64,000 nucleotides of DNA from Brevibacillus fortis (GCF_003013395.1 NZ_PXZM01000012.1:62001-126000); one strand, 5' to 3'; shown: positions 8,726 through 18,031, numbered from the stretch's first letter. Translations and numbers: made by a program. Notes: a model not told the origin generated them from the letters alone.

Positions 8726-10804
8726 CTAAGGTAACATTTGGGTATTGTAAAGTTTTTGTGCATAGTCGGTAATAATCCCCCCGACTCCCGCCTCGGTTGC
8801 CCGCTTCATATCTGCTTCCTCGTTAACCGTATACACGGTCAAAATGATTCCCCGATGCTTGGCAAATCGGATTAGCTCTGGCGTGACAATCTGATGGTTG
8901 ATAAAGTATTGGGCATTCAGTTGAACCGCGTCTGTTACCTGCTTTTCGGCATACTGTTCCAGCTGTTCCTTTGGCTTGGTCCCACTCAAGGTAAAGCCTA
9001 GCCCCAATTCCGGATTGAGCTTGGCGAAACGCTCCAACACCTCGGAGCTAAAGCTGCTGACAATCACATCTTCCACCATGTCGTGCTCCTTGATGGACTC
9101 CGCCATTTCCTTTTCGTACCCAATCCCCTTTGCTTCCAGAATGAGTACTGCTTTGCCCTTGGCCGCTTCCAGCAATTCATCCATGGTAGGAATGACAGCA
9201 TCGGTAATCTCAGGCTGGTACCAGGAAGGATTTGCTGGATCGAGCTTGTTAGCGTTCAATTCGCGCAGTTCTTTCAGCGTGAAATCTTTTACCTTGCCTG
9301 TACCGTTCGTCGTACGCTCCAGATCAAAATCGTGGATCAGGACCAGTTTGCCATCCTTTGTTTTGTGAACGTCTGTCTCGATGATTTCCACACCTAGCTC
9401 CATCGCTTCTTCAAAGGCGTACATCGTGTTTTCCGGCTTTAAGGAAGGGATACCTCGATGCGCCATGACCATCGGAGGTTGCGTGATGCTTTTCTCTGGG
9501 TACGCAGCAAGCAGCTCGTGTACCTCTTTTGGATCGTGTGAGACAACCCCCGCTACACCCATCTCGATCATTTCACTTGCTTGGTTCTTGTTCGCCCGAT
9601 CGATTCCCCAGACCGACAACCCGCGATTGCGGAAGTAGCGAATGACATCCTCTGTCATCGCAGTTTGGGAGAGAATGACCACATTGGAACGACTGCTCCT
9701 GGCTGAGCGTACGAGCTCTCTTTGCTTCTTTTCGTTCAGCTTGCCGTCGACATGCACGAGGGCTCCACGGTATTCGTTGTTTTTCTCCCGCATCGCTTGG
9801 ACGATTTCTGGACGGGAAGACACAATCTGCACATCAGTGAGGTTCTCTTTCTGTAGCAGGCGATCGACCTCCGCTACCAATTTCTTGTCCTCGATATGAA
9901 TCACCGGGATCGCCTTGTCCTTGATCTGGTTCAGCACCTCGTCCAGAGGTGTACCGTCCTGGGTGACGACTCCGCTCTTCCCGGATTTTTTCACTGGGAT
10001 AAAAATGGAAGACGCTTCAGCATCCAGAATCGCATCGATCTCGGACTTTTTGTCGTACATGGCAATCACCGTCGGAGGAAGGACAATTCCTGTCTTGGGT
10101 TCAGGGACAATCAGCACATCGTCTTTCATATCCGAGACCGGAATCTTGTCTTTTTGTGCATTTGGCCCGAACAACAGCTCACCGGGGGTCGGTTTAGGCT
10201 GATCGACAAAATCGGCGGAAGCATCATTCGTGTCCTTTTCCGTCAGGCGTTCCATCGAGTGCCCACCAGCGACTCCCGGATGGGAGGTCACTCCGGGAAC
10301 CTTTGCATCCATATAGGCCATTGAATCGATGACATTGTGATCACGATCCATCAGAATGACATGGTCGCCGCCATTCGCCAAATAAATGCTGCCTGTCGCC
10401 CAATCCGTCGGCAATAGCTCAGGGACGTCCTCCATGGAATCGAACAATTCAAAATCAGGAGTAACTTCATGGCGTTCCACGATTCCGTCTGCATAGCGAG
10501 AAATGACAATCGTTTGGTACGGCTCAATCATGGTGCCTTCCGGAAACGCATGCATCCCTTCATTTCCTCCGCGCTTTTCCTCGTCGCCTATCATGTATCC
10601 ACTCAAATCAACCGGATCGTTGGAGATATTGGTGATTTCGATAAACTCGCCTGTGCTTTCATCAAAAAGGGGATCATTGACGACTTCTGTAATGAGCAAG
10701 GTTTTGCTCACCGCACTTTGCGCCATCGCAGGCACACTGCCAGTAACCAGACTTGCTGCCATTAGTGACCACAACCACTTTTTGCTACTCTTTCCCAACT
10801 CCAT
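8726..10804 (-). CDS. Exported lamin-tail/glycerophosphodiester phosphodiesterase fusion
   Basis: 692 residues. Signal peptide at residues 1-29 ending in PAMAQS; a lamin-tail (LTD) beta domain at about 32-205 (LLITEVVNDPLFDESTGEFI, SGYMIGD); a middle domain at about 220-440 that resembles a phosphodiesterase barrel but lacks the HRG and metal residues; then a complete GDPD barrel at about 447-690 with HRG, PENT, E-T-D-V, and IHD-F-D-LERTTNG. It should hydrolyse glycerophosphodiesters (phospholipid head groups, perhaps teichoic acid) to glycerol-3-phosphate outside the cell for the downstream importer. The LTD may bind the substrate or the wall. Start ATG with GAGGAGG upstream. Confidence 0.9.
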   Translation of the reverse strand: MELGKSSKKWLWSLMAASLVTGSVPAMAQSAVSKTLLITEVVNDPLFDESTGEFIEITNISNDPVDLSGYMIGDEEKRGGNEGMHAFPEGTMIEPYQTIVISRYADGIVERHEVTPDFELFDSMEDVPELLPTDWATGSIYLANGGDHVILMDRDHNVIDSMAYMDAKVPGVTSHPGVAGGHSMERLTEKDTNDASADFVDQPKPTPGELLFGPNAQKDKIPVSDMKDDVLIVPEPKTGIVLPPTVIAMYDKKSEIDAILDAEASSIFIPVKKSGKSGVVTQDGTPLDEVLNQIKDKAIPVIHIEDKKLVAEVDRLLQKENLTDVQIVSSRPEIVQAMREKNNEYRGALVHVDGKLNEKKQRELVRSARSSRSNVVILSQTAMTEDVIRYFRNRGLSVWGIDRANKNQASEMIEMGVAGVVSHDPKEVHELLAAYPEKSITQPPMVMAHRGIPSLKPENTMYAFEEAMELGVEIIETDVHKTKDGKLVLIHDFDLERTTNGTGKVKDFTLKELRELNANKLDPANPSWYQPEITDAVIPTMDELLEAAKGKAVLILEAKGIGYEKEMAESIKEHDMVEDVIVSSFSSEVLERFAKLNPELGLGFTLSGTKPKEQLEQYAEKQVTDAVQLNAQYFINHQIVTPELIRFAKHRGIILTVYTVNEEADMKRATEAGVGGIITDYAQKLYNTQMLP

Positions 10805-10825
10805 CTCCCATGCCTCCTCGTTTTC

Positions 10826-11614
10826 CTACTCGACTTGCTCCATGGCTTCCATCGTCGGAAGGATGTAATCTGGTTGAATCTCCGTGGCTTCCAGTTCGCG
10901 ACTGGTCGTCACTCCTGTCAATACCAGCGCCGTTTTCATGCCGCTGTTTTTCCCAAGTAAAATGTCCGTCTCCAAACGGTCACCCACCATGACGCATCTT
11001 TCTGGCTGCACATGAAGCTGTTGCAAAACCTGATCGGCGTAGTACAGGGACGGCTTGCCAGTCATCGCCCAGACCGAGGCTCCACCAGCCGTTTCAATCG
11101 CTCTCGCCAACGCCCATGTATCAGGAATGGCACCCCCTGGCACCGGACATACCGGATCGGGGTTCGCTACGATCAGGCGGGCTCCATTTCGTACAGCGTC
11201 AGCAGCCTGCTGCAGCTTTTCATACGTAAATGCACGGTCCATTCCGACCAATACATGCGTAGCTTCCTCCGCATCTTGCACCTGCTCTATATGAAAGCTC
11301 GCAATCTCTTCCTCCAGGGCAGGCTCCCCAACGATCAGGACACGCGCTTGCTCCGTATTCTCTTGGAGATATAATCCCGCCGCATAGGCAGCCGTCATGA
11401 TTTCTTCCTGCCGGGCCGCCAATCCGAGCTTCTGGAGGCGAGTCTGACAAGCTGTTCTTGTCTGTACCGTCGTATTGGTCAAAAACATGATTTTCTTCTG
11501 CTTCTCCCGCAGCGCGGCAAGTGTCTTTTCCACCCCAGGAAGCAGCTCATTCCCGAGAAAAATCGTTCCATCCAAATCAAAAAAATACGCATCGTACCTA
11601 TCTGTATCTAGCAA
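10826..11614 (-). CDS. HAD-IIA (NagD/AraL-type) phosphatase
   Basis: 262 residues. Motif I DLDGT near residues 13-17, motif II LTNTT, motif III with MTGKPS, and motif IV VMVGDRLETDI place it in HAD subfamily IIA, which includes NagD, AraL and phosphoglycolate/glycerol-phosphate phosphatases. First gene of the glycerophosphodiester operon, 21 bases before the GDPD gene, so it probably dephosphorylates an imported sugar or glycerol phosphate. Start is TTG at 11612-11614 with AAAGGAG about 12 bases upstream and a closer AGGGG; no in-frame ATG exists. Confidence 0.85.
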   Translation of the reverse strand: MLDTDRYDAYFFDLDGTIFLGNELLPGVEKTLAALREKQKKIMFLTNTTVQTRTACQTRLQKLGLAARQEEIMTAAYAAGLYLQENTEQARVLIVGEPALEEEIASFHIEQVQDAEEATHVLVGMDRAFTYEKLQQAADAVRNGARLIVANPDPVCPVPGGAIPDTWALARAIETAGGASVWAMTGKPSLYYADQVLQQLHVQPERCVMVGDRLETDILLGKNSGMKTALVLTGVTTSRELEATEIQPDYILPTMEAMEQVE

Positions 11615-11649
11615 ATCCCCTGCTCGCTCCTTTCATTCGAAAACACAAA

Positions 11650-11730
11650 AAGCCCTCATACACGGCAATAGCACAAAGAAACAAACCGAACGAACGGTCT
11701 TTTTCGAATCTATTGCTGTATGAGGGCTTT
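11650..11730 (-). promoter_or_regulatory. Leader terminator, candidate GlpP antitermination target
   Basis: A long inverted repeat lies in the untranslated leader, 36 bases before the TTG of the first operon gene. Arms 11650-11662 and 11718-11730 pair perfectly over 13 bp, an inner 7-bp stem (11666-11672 with 11710-11716) follows after a small internal loop, and the minus-strand copy ends in TTTTTGTGTTTT. This is an intrinsic terminator placed before the operon. B. subtilis glp leaders carry comparable terminators opened by GlpP, and this operon encodes GlpP. The regulatory link is inferred. Confidence 0.75.
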
Positions 11731-11780
11731 CTCCACGTCTCGACCCACTTACAGACGCTATTCATTTAGTTGATAGCTCG

Positions 11781-11834
11781 ATCATAGCAAGCCATTGTTA
11801 AGGGATTGTTGAGCTACTTTTGCTTTTATGTGAA
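11781..11834 (-). promoter_or_regulatory. Candidate PhoP (Pho box) promoter
   Basis: Reading the minus strand: TTCACA (11834-11829), then TCAACA (11812-11807) and TTAACA (11801-11796) on one 11-base period, with one weak repeat (GCAAAA) in the second slot. A -10-like TATGAT (11786-11781) follows nine bases after the last repeat. Direct TTAACA-like repeats with 11-base period ending near -22 are how PhoP-activated promoters of B. subtilis are built. The transcript would start near 11774, giving a leader of about 160 nt that contains the terminator. Confidence 0.6.
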
Positions 11835-11912
11835 CAACACCAAAACTAACCAGTGACCGTTAGCCAAAAAAAGATTGCAAACTGTCTGAGAAAGAGTAAA
11901 ATTCTTTGTGAA

Positions 11913-11942
11913 TGATAATGATATTCATTATCAACATATAAT
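11913..11942 (+). promoter_or_regulatory. Fur box and -10 of the efe operon
   Basis: GATAATGATATTCATTATC (11914-11932) is a perfect odd palindrome matching the classic 19-bp Fur box apart from the centre. TATAAT (11937-11942) follows, so Fur-Fe would block the -35 region. The efeO start is 36 bases downstream. Confidence 0.9.
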
Positions 11943-11977
11943 TATGCACTTATATCATATCGAAGGGATGTCTTTTC

Positions 11978-12877
11978 ATGATTCAAAAATGGAGTTATCC
12001 ACTTGCCGCAGTTGTTCTCGGTTCCTCCTTGCTCGCCGCTTGTGGAAATGCACAAACACAAACCGAAGAGAAAAAGCCAGAAGCTGCTCAGCCTGACAAG
12101 CCTGCCGCTGCCGATCAGTCTGCGACAGCAAGCAATGCTTCTGCTACTTCTCCTGAATTGCAAGCTTCTATTGATCAATACCGCAAATGGGTCGTTGACC
12201 AAACCGACCAATTCGTAAAAGCAACAGAGAGCTTCACCACCGCTGTCAAAGCAGGCGATATGGAGAAAGCGAAAAAGGAGTATGCTCCAGCCCGTGCTTA
12301 CTTTGAGAGAATCGAACCGATTGCTGAATCTCTCGGCGATTTTGACCCGTGGATCGATGCCCGCGAAGGCGATGTGCCTGATAACGAATGGCGCGGCTAT
12401 CACAAATTGGAGAAAGCGCTCTGGGAAACCAAATCGGTCGCTGACCAAGGAAAAGTGGCGGATCAACTGCTGCAAGATGTGAAGCAGCTCCGCGTGAAGG
12501 TAGAAAGCGTCGAAATCGATGTGCCAATGCTGGTAACGGGTGCGGTTGAGCTCTTGAACGAGGTATCGACGAGCAAGGTGACTGGTGAGGAAGAACGCTA
12601 TTCCCATACGGACTTGTACGATTTCGCTGCTAACGTAGAAGGTGCTCACGAAATTTACAAAGTATTGAAGCCTGCTGTTACGGCTAAAGACTCTGCTCTT
12701 GCCAGTGAAATTGAAGCTCGCTTCGCTGATTTGGACAAAGCACTCGCACCATACCGCAAAGGCGACGGTTATGTGCTGTACACCGAGTTGAAGGAAGACC
12801 AGGTGAAAAAGCTGAGTCAGTCCCTCGATGCATTGGCTGAACCATTGTCCAAAATGGGTACGATCGTAGGAGGCTAA
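11978..12877 (+). CDS. efeO: EfeO/EfeM-type iron-uptake lipoprotein
   Basis: 299 residues. Lipoprotein signal ending in SLLAACGN (Cys about residue 22), a Glu/Ala/Pro-rich linker, then an imelysin-like (peptidase M75) helical domain. No cupredoxin domain is present, so it is the short EfeM form. The family motif is near YFERIEPIAESLGDFDPWIDAREGD, with W-R-G-Y-H-K-L-E (an HxxE metal site). It should bind iron at the outer face and hand it to EfeU. First gene of the Fur-controlled operon. Confidence 0.93.
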   Translation: MIQKWSYPLAAVVLGSSLLAACGNAQTQTEEKKPEAAQPDKPAAADQSATASNASATSPELQASIDQYRKWVVDQTDQFVKATESFTTAVKAGDMEKAKKEYAPARAYFERIEPIAESLGDFDPWIDAREGDVPDNEWRGYHKLEKALWETKSVADQGKVADQLLQDVKQLRVKVESVEIDVPMLVTGAVELLNEVSTSKVTGEEERYSHTDLYDFAANVEGAHEIYKVLKPAVTAKDSALASEIEARFADLDKALAPYRKGDGYVLYTELKEDQVKKLSQSLDALAEPLSKMGTIVGG

Positions 12878-12881
12878 CAAG

Positions 12882-14159
12882 ATGAATGACAAGCATCTCG
12901 CAAACACCAAAGCAGACAAAATCACACGTCGAGAAGCTTTGAAGTTGGCTGGTGTCGGGGGGATTGGACTGCTTTTAGGGGCGACAGGAGTCAATAGCCT
13001 TCTGCCCTCTGCTTCCAAAAATGAGCAGACGAGTGCCACTCCTGCCCATGCAGATGAGATCATTCCCTTCTATGGCAAGCATCAGTCCGGGATCATTACA
13101 CCTATGCAGGATTTTATCTGTATGGGTGCTTTTGATTTGACGACGACCTCGCTAGGGGATGTCCGCAAGCTGTTTCAAAGCTGGACGCAGGCGGCAGCAC
13201 ACATGACCACCGGCAAAAACGTCGATGAGGAGAGCGATAACGCCCTTCTTCCTCCTGTCGATACGGGAGAAGCTATGGGCCTGCGCCCAATGAAATTGAC
13301 GATCACATTTGGACTCGGTGCCTCTTTCTTTGACGAGCGCTTTGGTCTGGCAGCCAAACGCCCAGCTCCCTTGGTCGATTTGCCTCGCTTCAACAGCGAT
13401 GAAATGCGAAAAGAATGGTCGGATGGCGATATTGTCGTGCAGGTCTGTGCCAACGATCCACAGGTCGCCTTCCATGCCTTACGGAACTTGGCCCGAATCG
13501 CTCGGGGCAAGGCTGTCCTTCACTGGCTACAGGAAGGCTTCCAGCGCACTAGTGCATCCGACCCGACTGGCTCCACACCACGAAATCTAATGGGCTTCAA
13601 GGATGGCACGAACAATCCGCAGGTAAACGATTCCGCTACTGCAAATGAAATCGTCTGGGCTCAAACCGCTGAAAGTCCCGCGTGGATGGCAGGCGGAAGC
13701 TACATGGTCATGCGTCGAATCCGCATGCGAATTGAGGTATGGGATCGCTCCTCCCTAACCGATCAAGAGAATACATTTGGTCGTCACCGTATAACCGGTG
13801 CTCCACTAGGCAAAGCAAATGAGTTCGACGAGCTAGAGCTGGATCGCAAGGATTCGAAGGGAAAACCCGTTGTTCCTGTGGATTCTCACGTTGCCTTGGC
13901 CCATATGGAGGGTAAGGTGAAAATTTTGCGGCGCGGTTACTCCTACTCGAGCGGAATGGATCTCAAGACTGGTCAGCTCGATGCTGGGCTTTTGTTCATT
14001 TGCTTCAACCGTGATCCGCGCAAGCAATTCATTCCGATGCAACAAAAGCTCGCATCCGTCGACCTGCTCAATGAATATATCACCCATGTCGGCAGTGGTT
14101 TGTACGCCTGTCTTCCTGGTGCAAGTGAGGGCGGATATATCGGGGACACGCTATTTTAA
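12882..14159 (+). CDS. efeB: EfeB Dyp-type peroxidase, Tat-exported
   Basis: 425 residues. Tat signal with TRREALKLAGVGG near residues 15-27 and a hydrophobic core. Dyp-type heme peroxidase signatures are GFKDGTNNP (GxxDG motif, near residue 240) and GRHRITGAPLG, whose His is the probable proximal heme ligand. EfeB oxidises Fe(II) for EfeU or releases iron from heme (deferrochelatase activity has been proposed in E. coli). It begins four bases after efeO and is followed 27 bases later by efeU. Confidence 0.94.
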   Translation: MNDKHLANTKADKITRREALKLAGVGGIGLLLGATGVNSLLPSASKNEQTSATPAHADEIIPFYGKHQSGIITPMQDFICMGAFDLTTTSLGDVRKLFQSWTQAAAHMTTGKNVDEESDNALLPPVDTGEAMGLRPMKLTITFGLGASFFDERFGLAAKRPAPLVDLPRFNSDEMRKEWSDGDIVVQVCANDPQVAFHALRNLARIARGKAVLHWLQEGFQRTSASDPTGSTPRNLMGFKDGTNNPQVNDSATANEIVWAQTAESPAWMAGGSYMVMRRIRMRIEVWDRSSLTDQENTFGRHRITGAPLGKANEFDELELDRKDSKGKPVVPVDSHVALAHMEGKVKILRRGYSYSSGMDLKTGQLDAGLLFICFNRDPRKQFIPMQQKLASVDLLNEYITHVGSGLYACLPGASEGGYIGDTLF

Positions 14160-14186
14160 CCAACTACCTGGGATGGAGTGAACACC

Positions 14187-15971
14187 TTGAAACGCTATCT
14201 GTTTATCATTTGTACGTGCATGCTGCTATGGACAAATGCTCTGTCTGCCGCTGTAGCTGCGCCGCTGGTGCCAGAGCAGCTCAAGCAAATGATCGCCCTC
14301 TCTAGTGATGCCTTGATTAGCAGTGGAGATAACAACTGGGAAGAAGCAGCAAAAGCGATCAGCAGTATGAAGAGCATCTGGGAAGGCAATTCGGAAGAAA
14401 CCTCCACAGATGCACAAGCATTGACGCAAGCACTCGCAGAAGCAGAGCAAGCCCTTGCCCAAGCCAAGGCGAATCCTGACACTGCAAAAGCAGCCATCTC
14501 CAATCTGGCAAAAACGACGGATCGGTACATCTCGTCCAAAGAAGACGGCGGTCAACCAAAGGAAAGAGCACACAAGCAAATTGCGGCATTGCTACCACTC
14601 TTGCAAAACAGTATGACAGCCATCACGGAAGGCGATCTGACGAAAGCCAAGCAATTGTTCAACAGCTTCGTCACCGGCTGGTACAAGGCAGAGGGTCTTG
14701 TTCGAGCGGAAAATACCGCGGTCTACGGCGATATGGAAATCAAAATCAGCGGTGCACGCATTGCTTTGAACACAGAACCACCCAATCCCAAAAAGAGCGC
14801 CGAGAAAGTACAGGCACTCATTACTGCTGTGGACAATTATTTGTCAGGAAAGGTAGTCCAGCAGGCCGCTGCGAATCCTTCTTCCGAGCAGCCCTCCATC
14901 TCGTCTCTACTGACACTCCTTGCATCGGTAGAAACAGATATCGCCAATCAGGACGCAACCGCTGCTTCGGGCAAAATGGAGACCTTTATTACTAGCTGGC
15001 CCTCTGTAGAAGGCGTGGTCATGACCAAATCGCCTGCTACCTACAGCAGCATCGAAGCCAAGATGGTCTCTGTCCCGACACTCATCCTGTCCAATCCCCC
15101 ACAATGGGAAAAGGCGACGGCTCATCTTGCGGAAATGAAGGCAGAACTTGCGCCATTTGTAACAGCGTCCTCGTACACTGCCTGGGATGCGGGACTCATC
15201 TTGTTCCGCGAAGGACTGGAGGCCATCTTAATCATCGTCTCCCTGCTTACTGTCCTGAACAAGTCAGGCAATGCCGACAAGCGCAAATGGATTTGGTCTG
15301 GGGCACTTGCCGGGATCGTAGCCTCCGCCATCCTTGCCGTCATCCTCAGTTTCGTTTTCTCCACCCTCTCCACAGGCAGTTCGCGAGAAACGATTGAGGG
15401 AGTAACCGGACTGATCGCCGTCTTCTTTATGGTGACGATCGGTGCCTGGTTGCATAAGAAGTCCAATTTGCAGGCATGGAATCAGTTTGTCGAGAAATCT
15501 ATTGGCTCTTCTTTGGCAAAAGGAGCGCTATGGTCACTCTCTTTCACTGCCTTTCTCGCTGTTGCCCGCGAAGGGGCAGAAACGATTATCTTTTATATGG
15601 GGATGGCCGCTACGATCTCCATGACAGACCTGGCGATCGGTATTATGAGCGCGCTTGTCGTCTTGGCCGTGATTGGCTTTGTCATCATCAAGCTCAGCGC
15701 TCGAATTCCGGTTCGTCCGTTCTTTTTTGTAGCCAGCCTCTTGCTCTACTATATGGCGTTTAAATTCGTCGGCGTCAGCATCCACGCTTTGCAGGTGACG
15801 GGAAGCTTTTCTGCACACAGCAGCGATTACTTGTTGTATGCACCGACTCTCGGCATTTACGCGAGCTGGGAAACGACGATCCCGCAATTGATCATACTGG
15901 TGATCGTTCTCATCAATTTGGTCCTGTATTCGCGGAAAAAACCAGCCACTTCAATTCCGCGAGTGAACTAA
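14187..15971 (+). CDS. efeU: EfeU/FTR1-family iron permease with extended N-terminus
   Basis: About 594 residues. A signal-like first helix, then an extracytoplasmic region of about 300 residues containing two similar segments (FNSFVTGWYKAEGLV and METFITSWPSVEGVV, each followed by a Y-x-x-I/M-E motif), then seven membrane helices. The two REXXE iron motifs are REGLE (helix 1) and REGAE (helix 4). TTG at 14187 fits a GGAG eight bases upstream better than the GTG at 14178, whose position overlaps that site. It transports Fe(III) produced by EfeB. Confidence 0.92.
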   Translation: MKRYLFIICTCMLLWTNALSAAVAAPLVPEQLKQMIALSSDALISSGDNNWEEAAKAISSMKSIWEGNSEETSTDAQALTQALAEAEQALAQAKANPDTAKAAISNLAKTTDRYISSKEDGGQPKERAHKQIAALLPLLQNSMTAITEGDLTKAKQLFNSFVTGWYKAEGLVRAENTAVYGDMEIKISGARIALNTEPPNPKKSAEKVQALITAVDNYLSGKVVQQAAANPSSEQPSISSLLTLLASVETDIANQDATAASGKMETFITSWPSVEGVVMTKSPATYSSIEAKMVSVPTLILSNPPQWEKATAHLAEMKAELAPFVTASSYTAWDAGLILFREGLEAILIIVSLLTVLNKSGNADKRKWIWSGALAGIVASAILAVILSFVFSTLSTGSSRETIEGVTGLIAVFFMVTIGAWLHKKSNLQAWNQFVEKSIGSSLAKGALWSLSFTAFLAVAREGAETIIFYMGMAATISMTDLAIGIMSALVVLAVIGFVIIKLSARIPVRPFFFVASLLLYYMAFKFVGVSIHALQVTGSFSAHSSDYLLYAPTLGIYASWETTIPQLIILVIVLINLVLYSRKKPATSIPRVN

Positions 15972-15982
15972 AAGAAAACCTG

Positions 15983-16019
15983 AAAAACGCAGCTCCTTCA
16001 TGAGGGCTGCGTTTTCTTG
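15983..16019 (+). terminator. Terminator of efe operon
   Basis: AAAACGCAGC and GCTGCGTTTT pair around a 12-base loop and lead into TTTTCTTG, 12 bases after the efeU stop. Confidence 0.88.
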
Positions 16020-16189
16020 TAATCCCGATATTATTTTTGGCAATCATTCTTTATCGCAAGTTCACATTTTTTCTGTTATCGTTAAATTTTTATGGGACAA
16101 GTTATGTTACCATATTACAGGTGTAACCTTCTTTTTACATTTTTCGTCATTACAAGGTACAAGATTCGATACTTGGATAGGAGTTAGAT

Positions 16190-17119
16190 ATGGGGGCAAC
16201 ATCAAATTCTGTTAAAGTTGACGTCAAAACAACGCCACGCGTTCGACAAAATATGGTCTATCTATTAGTGAAGCAGCTTCGTCCACATCAATGGACGAAA
16301 AACCTGCTAGTTTTTGCTGCCTTGCTATTTTCCTTGCACAAAGTAAGTCCGGATGTCATTGGAAAATCAGTGCTTGCTTTCCTGCTGTTTTGTTTCGTAT
16401 CCGGCTGTGTCTACATTCTCAATGATTTTGTCGATATCAAAAATGACCGAAATCACCCGGAAAAACAGTTCCGGCCCATGGCTTCTGGTGCATTGCCGCC
16501 AGCGCTCGCATTAGCATTCGGAGCGTTTTTGCTACTGGGCTCCCTTTTTAGTGCTTATTATTTTGATCGATTATTCGCGCTCGTACTGTTGGTTTACTTT
16601 GTGCTCAATGTCGCTTACTCTCTGAAGCTGAAGCATGTGGTCATTCTGGACGTCATGATTATCTCAGCCGGTTTTGTTTTGCGTGCCATCGGTGGAAGTC
16701 TGATGATCCAAACGCCGTTTACGCCGTGGTTTTTGCTCTGTACGATGCTGCTCGCGCTGTTTTTGGCCATCAGCAAACGTCGCCACGAGCTGATTTTGTT
16801 GCAACAGGATAAAGGAACACATCGCAAAGTGCTCGACAGTTATTCGTCCGAATTGTTGAATCAGTTGAATACGATTGTGACGACCATGACAATCATCAGC
16901 TATTCCTTGTTCACTTTTACATCGGGACGCACGATTCACTTGATGTGGACCATTCCACTCGTGATCTTTGGTATTTTCCGTTACCTGTATTTGATCACCG
17001 TGGCAGGCAAGGGCGGCAGTCCGGAAAAAGTTTTGCTTCAGGACAAGCCGATTCTCATTACAGTATTTTTGTATGTTGTCATGGTAGCCGGGATTATTTA
17101 CGTATTTGAATTAAAATAA
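16190..17119 (+). CDS. UbiA-family polyprenyl-phosphate phosphoribosyltransferase-like protein
   Basis: 309 residues with about eight membrane helices. The prenyl-phosphate motif NDFVDIKNDRNHPEKQFRP (NDxxDxxxD) is complete. N-terminal QLRPHQWTKNLLVFAALLFS and the SGALPP segment resemble decaprenyl-phosphate 5-phosphoribosyltransferase (mycobacterial Rv3806c group), which joins PRPP to a polyprenyl phosphate. ATG with GGAG at good spacing. It opens a four-gene operon with a small flippase-like protein, a DUF212 phosphatase and a GT-C transferase, matching the logic of that pathway. Confidence 0.82.
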   Translation: MGATSNSVKVDVKTTPRVRQNMVYLLVKQLRPHQWTKNLLVFAALLFSLHKVSPDVIGKSVLAFLLFCFVSGCVYILNDFVDIKNDRNHPEKQFRPMASGALPPALALAFGAFLLLGSLFSAYYFDRLFALVLLVYFVLNVAYSLKLKHVVILDVMIISAGFVLRAIGGSLMIQTPFTPWFLLCTMLLALFLAISKRRHELILLQQDKGTHRKVLDSYSSELLNQLNTIVTTMTIISYSLFTFTSGRTIHLMWTIPLVIFGIFRYLYLITVAGKGGSPEKVLLQDKPILITVFLYVVMVAGIIYVFELK

Positions 17120-17171
17120 CGGAATTCAAAAAGTCGTCTTTTGAACATGAATTTACTTGCACAGATAGGTT

Positions 17172-17540
17172 GTGGGTCAGGCTATGCCATCAATTGTTCT
17201 CATCATCATTTCCGTGATACTCAGTGCGTGTGGACAAGTCGCGATGAAAATGGGCGCATCCTCGCTCACCAGCAACAATGACATGCTGCTACTGAAGTTC
17301 CTGCACTATTTCACGAACCTGCCGATTATGGTGGGACTTGCACTTTACGGACTTTCTGCATTTATCTGGATTGCTGCGCTGGAAAAGGTGCAGCTCTCCT
17401 ATGCTTATCCCATGGCAGCACTCGGATACGTGTTGGTAGCTGTCCTGTCCTTCTTGGTCTTCAACGAACCATTGTCCCTTACACGTATTGTCGGTCTGGC
17501 GATTATCGTCGTGGGCGTCGTCGTCATTTCCCAGTCTTAA
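17172..17540 (+). CDS. Small four-helix EamA/SMR-like transporter (lipid-sugar flippase candidate)
   Basis: 122 residues, four membrane helices, EamA/SMR-like fold: an early ACGQVAMKMG motif and LEKVQLSYAYPMAALGYVLVAVLSFLVFNEPLS. Similar small proteins (ArnE/ArnF type, and the flippase candidate of mycobacterial decaprenyl-phosphoryl-arabinose synthesis) move sugar-charged polyprenyl phosphates across the membrane. GTG at 17172 and ATG at 17184 are both possible starts. Role is inferred from its position between the transferase and the phosphatase. Confidence 0.78.
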   Translation: MGQAMPSIVLIIISVILSACGQVAMKMGASSLTSNNDMLLLKFLHYFTNLPIMVGLALYGLSAFIWIAALEKVQLSYAYPMAALGYVLVAVLSFLVFNEPLSLTRIVGLAIIVVGVVVISQS

Positions 17541-17563
17541 TCATCACGTAGAGGAGTTTTATC

Positions 17564-18004
17564 ATGTTATATGCGGTGGCGCCGTTTATCGGCTGGCTTT
17601 TGTCCGGAATAACCAAATTTTTGATTAATTACCTTCGTTTTGGGTCCCGGGCCAAAGAAATGGTCGGGAACGGCGGGTTTCCCAGCACGCACACAACCGT
17701 TATGGTCACGACTGTGTTTTTGATTGGTTTGCAGGAGGGCTTTACTCATCCCGCATTCGGGCTGGGTGTGGCTGTGACGTTTATTGTGATCATCGATGCG
17801 ACTGGATTGCGCAGAGCGGTAGGAAAACATGCAGAGGCACTCAACAAGCTCGCAAAGGAACATCCGGACGTGTTTCCCGCCAAACCTTTGCGCGAAAGCA
17901 TGGGACATACCAGATGGGAAATTGCCGGGGGTCTGGTGCTCGGGGTACTGCTTGCGACCGTATTGCATCTGCTGGCAGCGAACCTCCCTACCCTCATTGG
18001 CTAG
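17564..18004 (+). CDS. Divergent PAP2 (DUF212) membrane phosphatase
   Basis: 146 residues, YuiD/DUF212 family: FGSRAKEMVGNGGFPSTHTTVMV carries the PSxH phosphatase-like motif and IIDATGLRRAVGKHAEALNKL is the family signature. About four membrane helices. In this operon it would remove the 5-phosphate from polyprenyl-phosphoryl-ribose-5-phosphate, the step assigned to a PAP2 protein in mycobacteria. ATG preceded by GAGGAG. Confidence 0.85.
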   Translation: MLYAVAPFIGWLLSGITKFLINYLRFGSRAKEMVGNGGFPSTHTTVMVTTVFLIGLQEGFTHPAFGLGVAVTFIVIIDATGLRRAVGKHAEALNKLAKEHPDVFPAKPLRESMGHTRWEIAGGLVLGVLLATVLHLLAANLPTLIG

Positions 18005-18031
18005 TAGATTCGTAGACAGGAGATTATGTTC

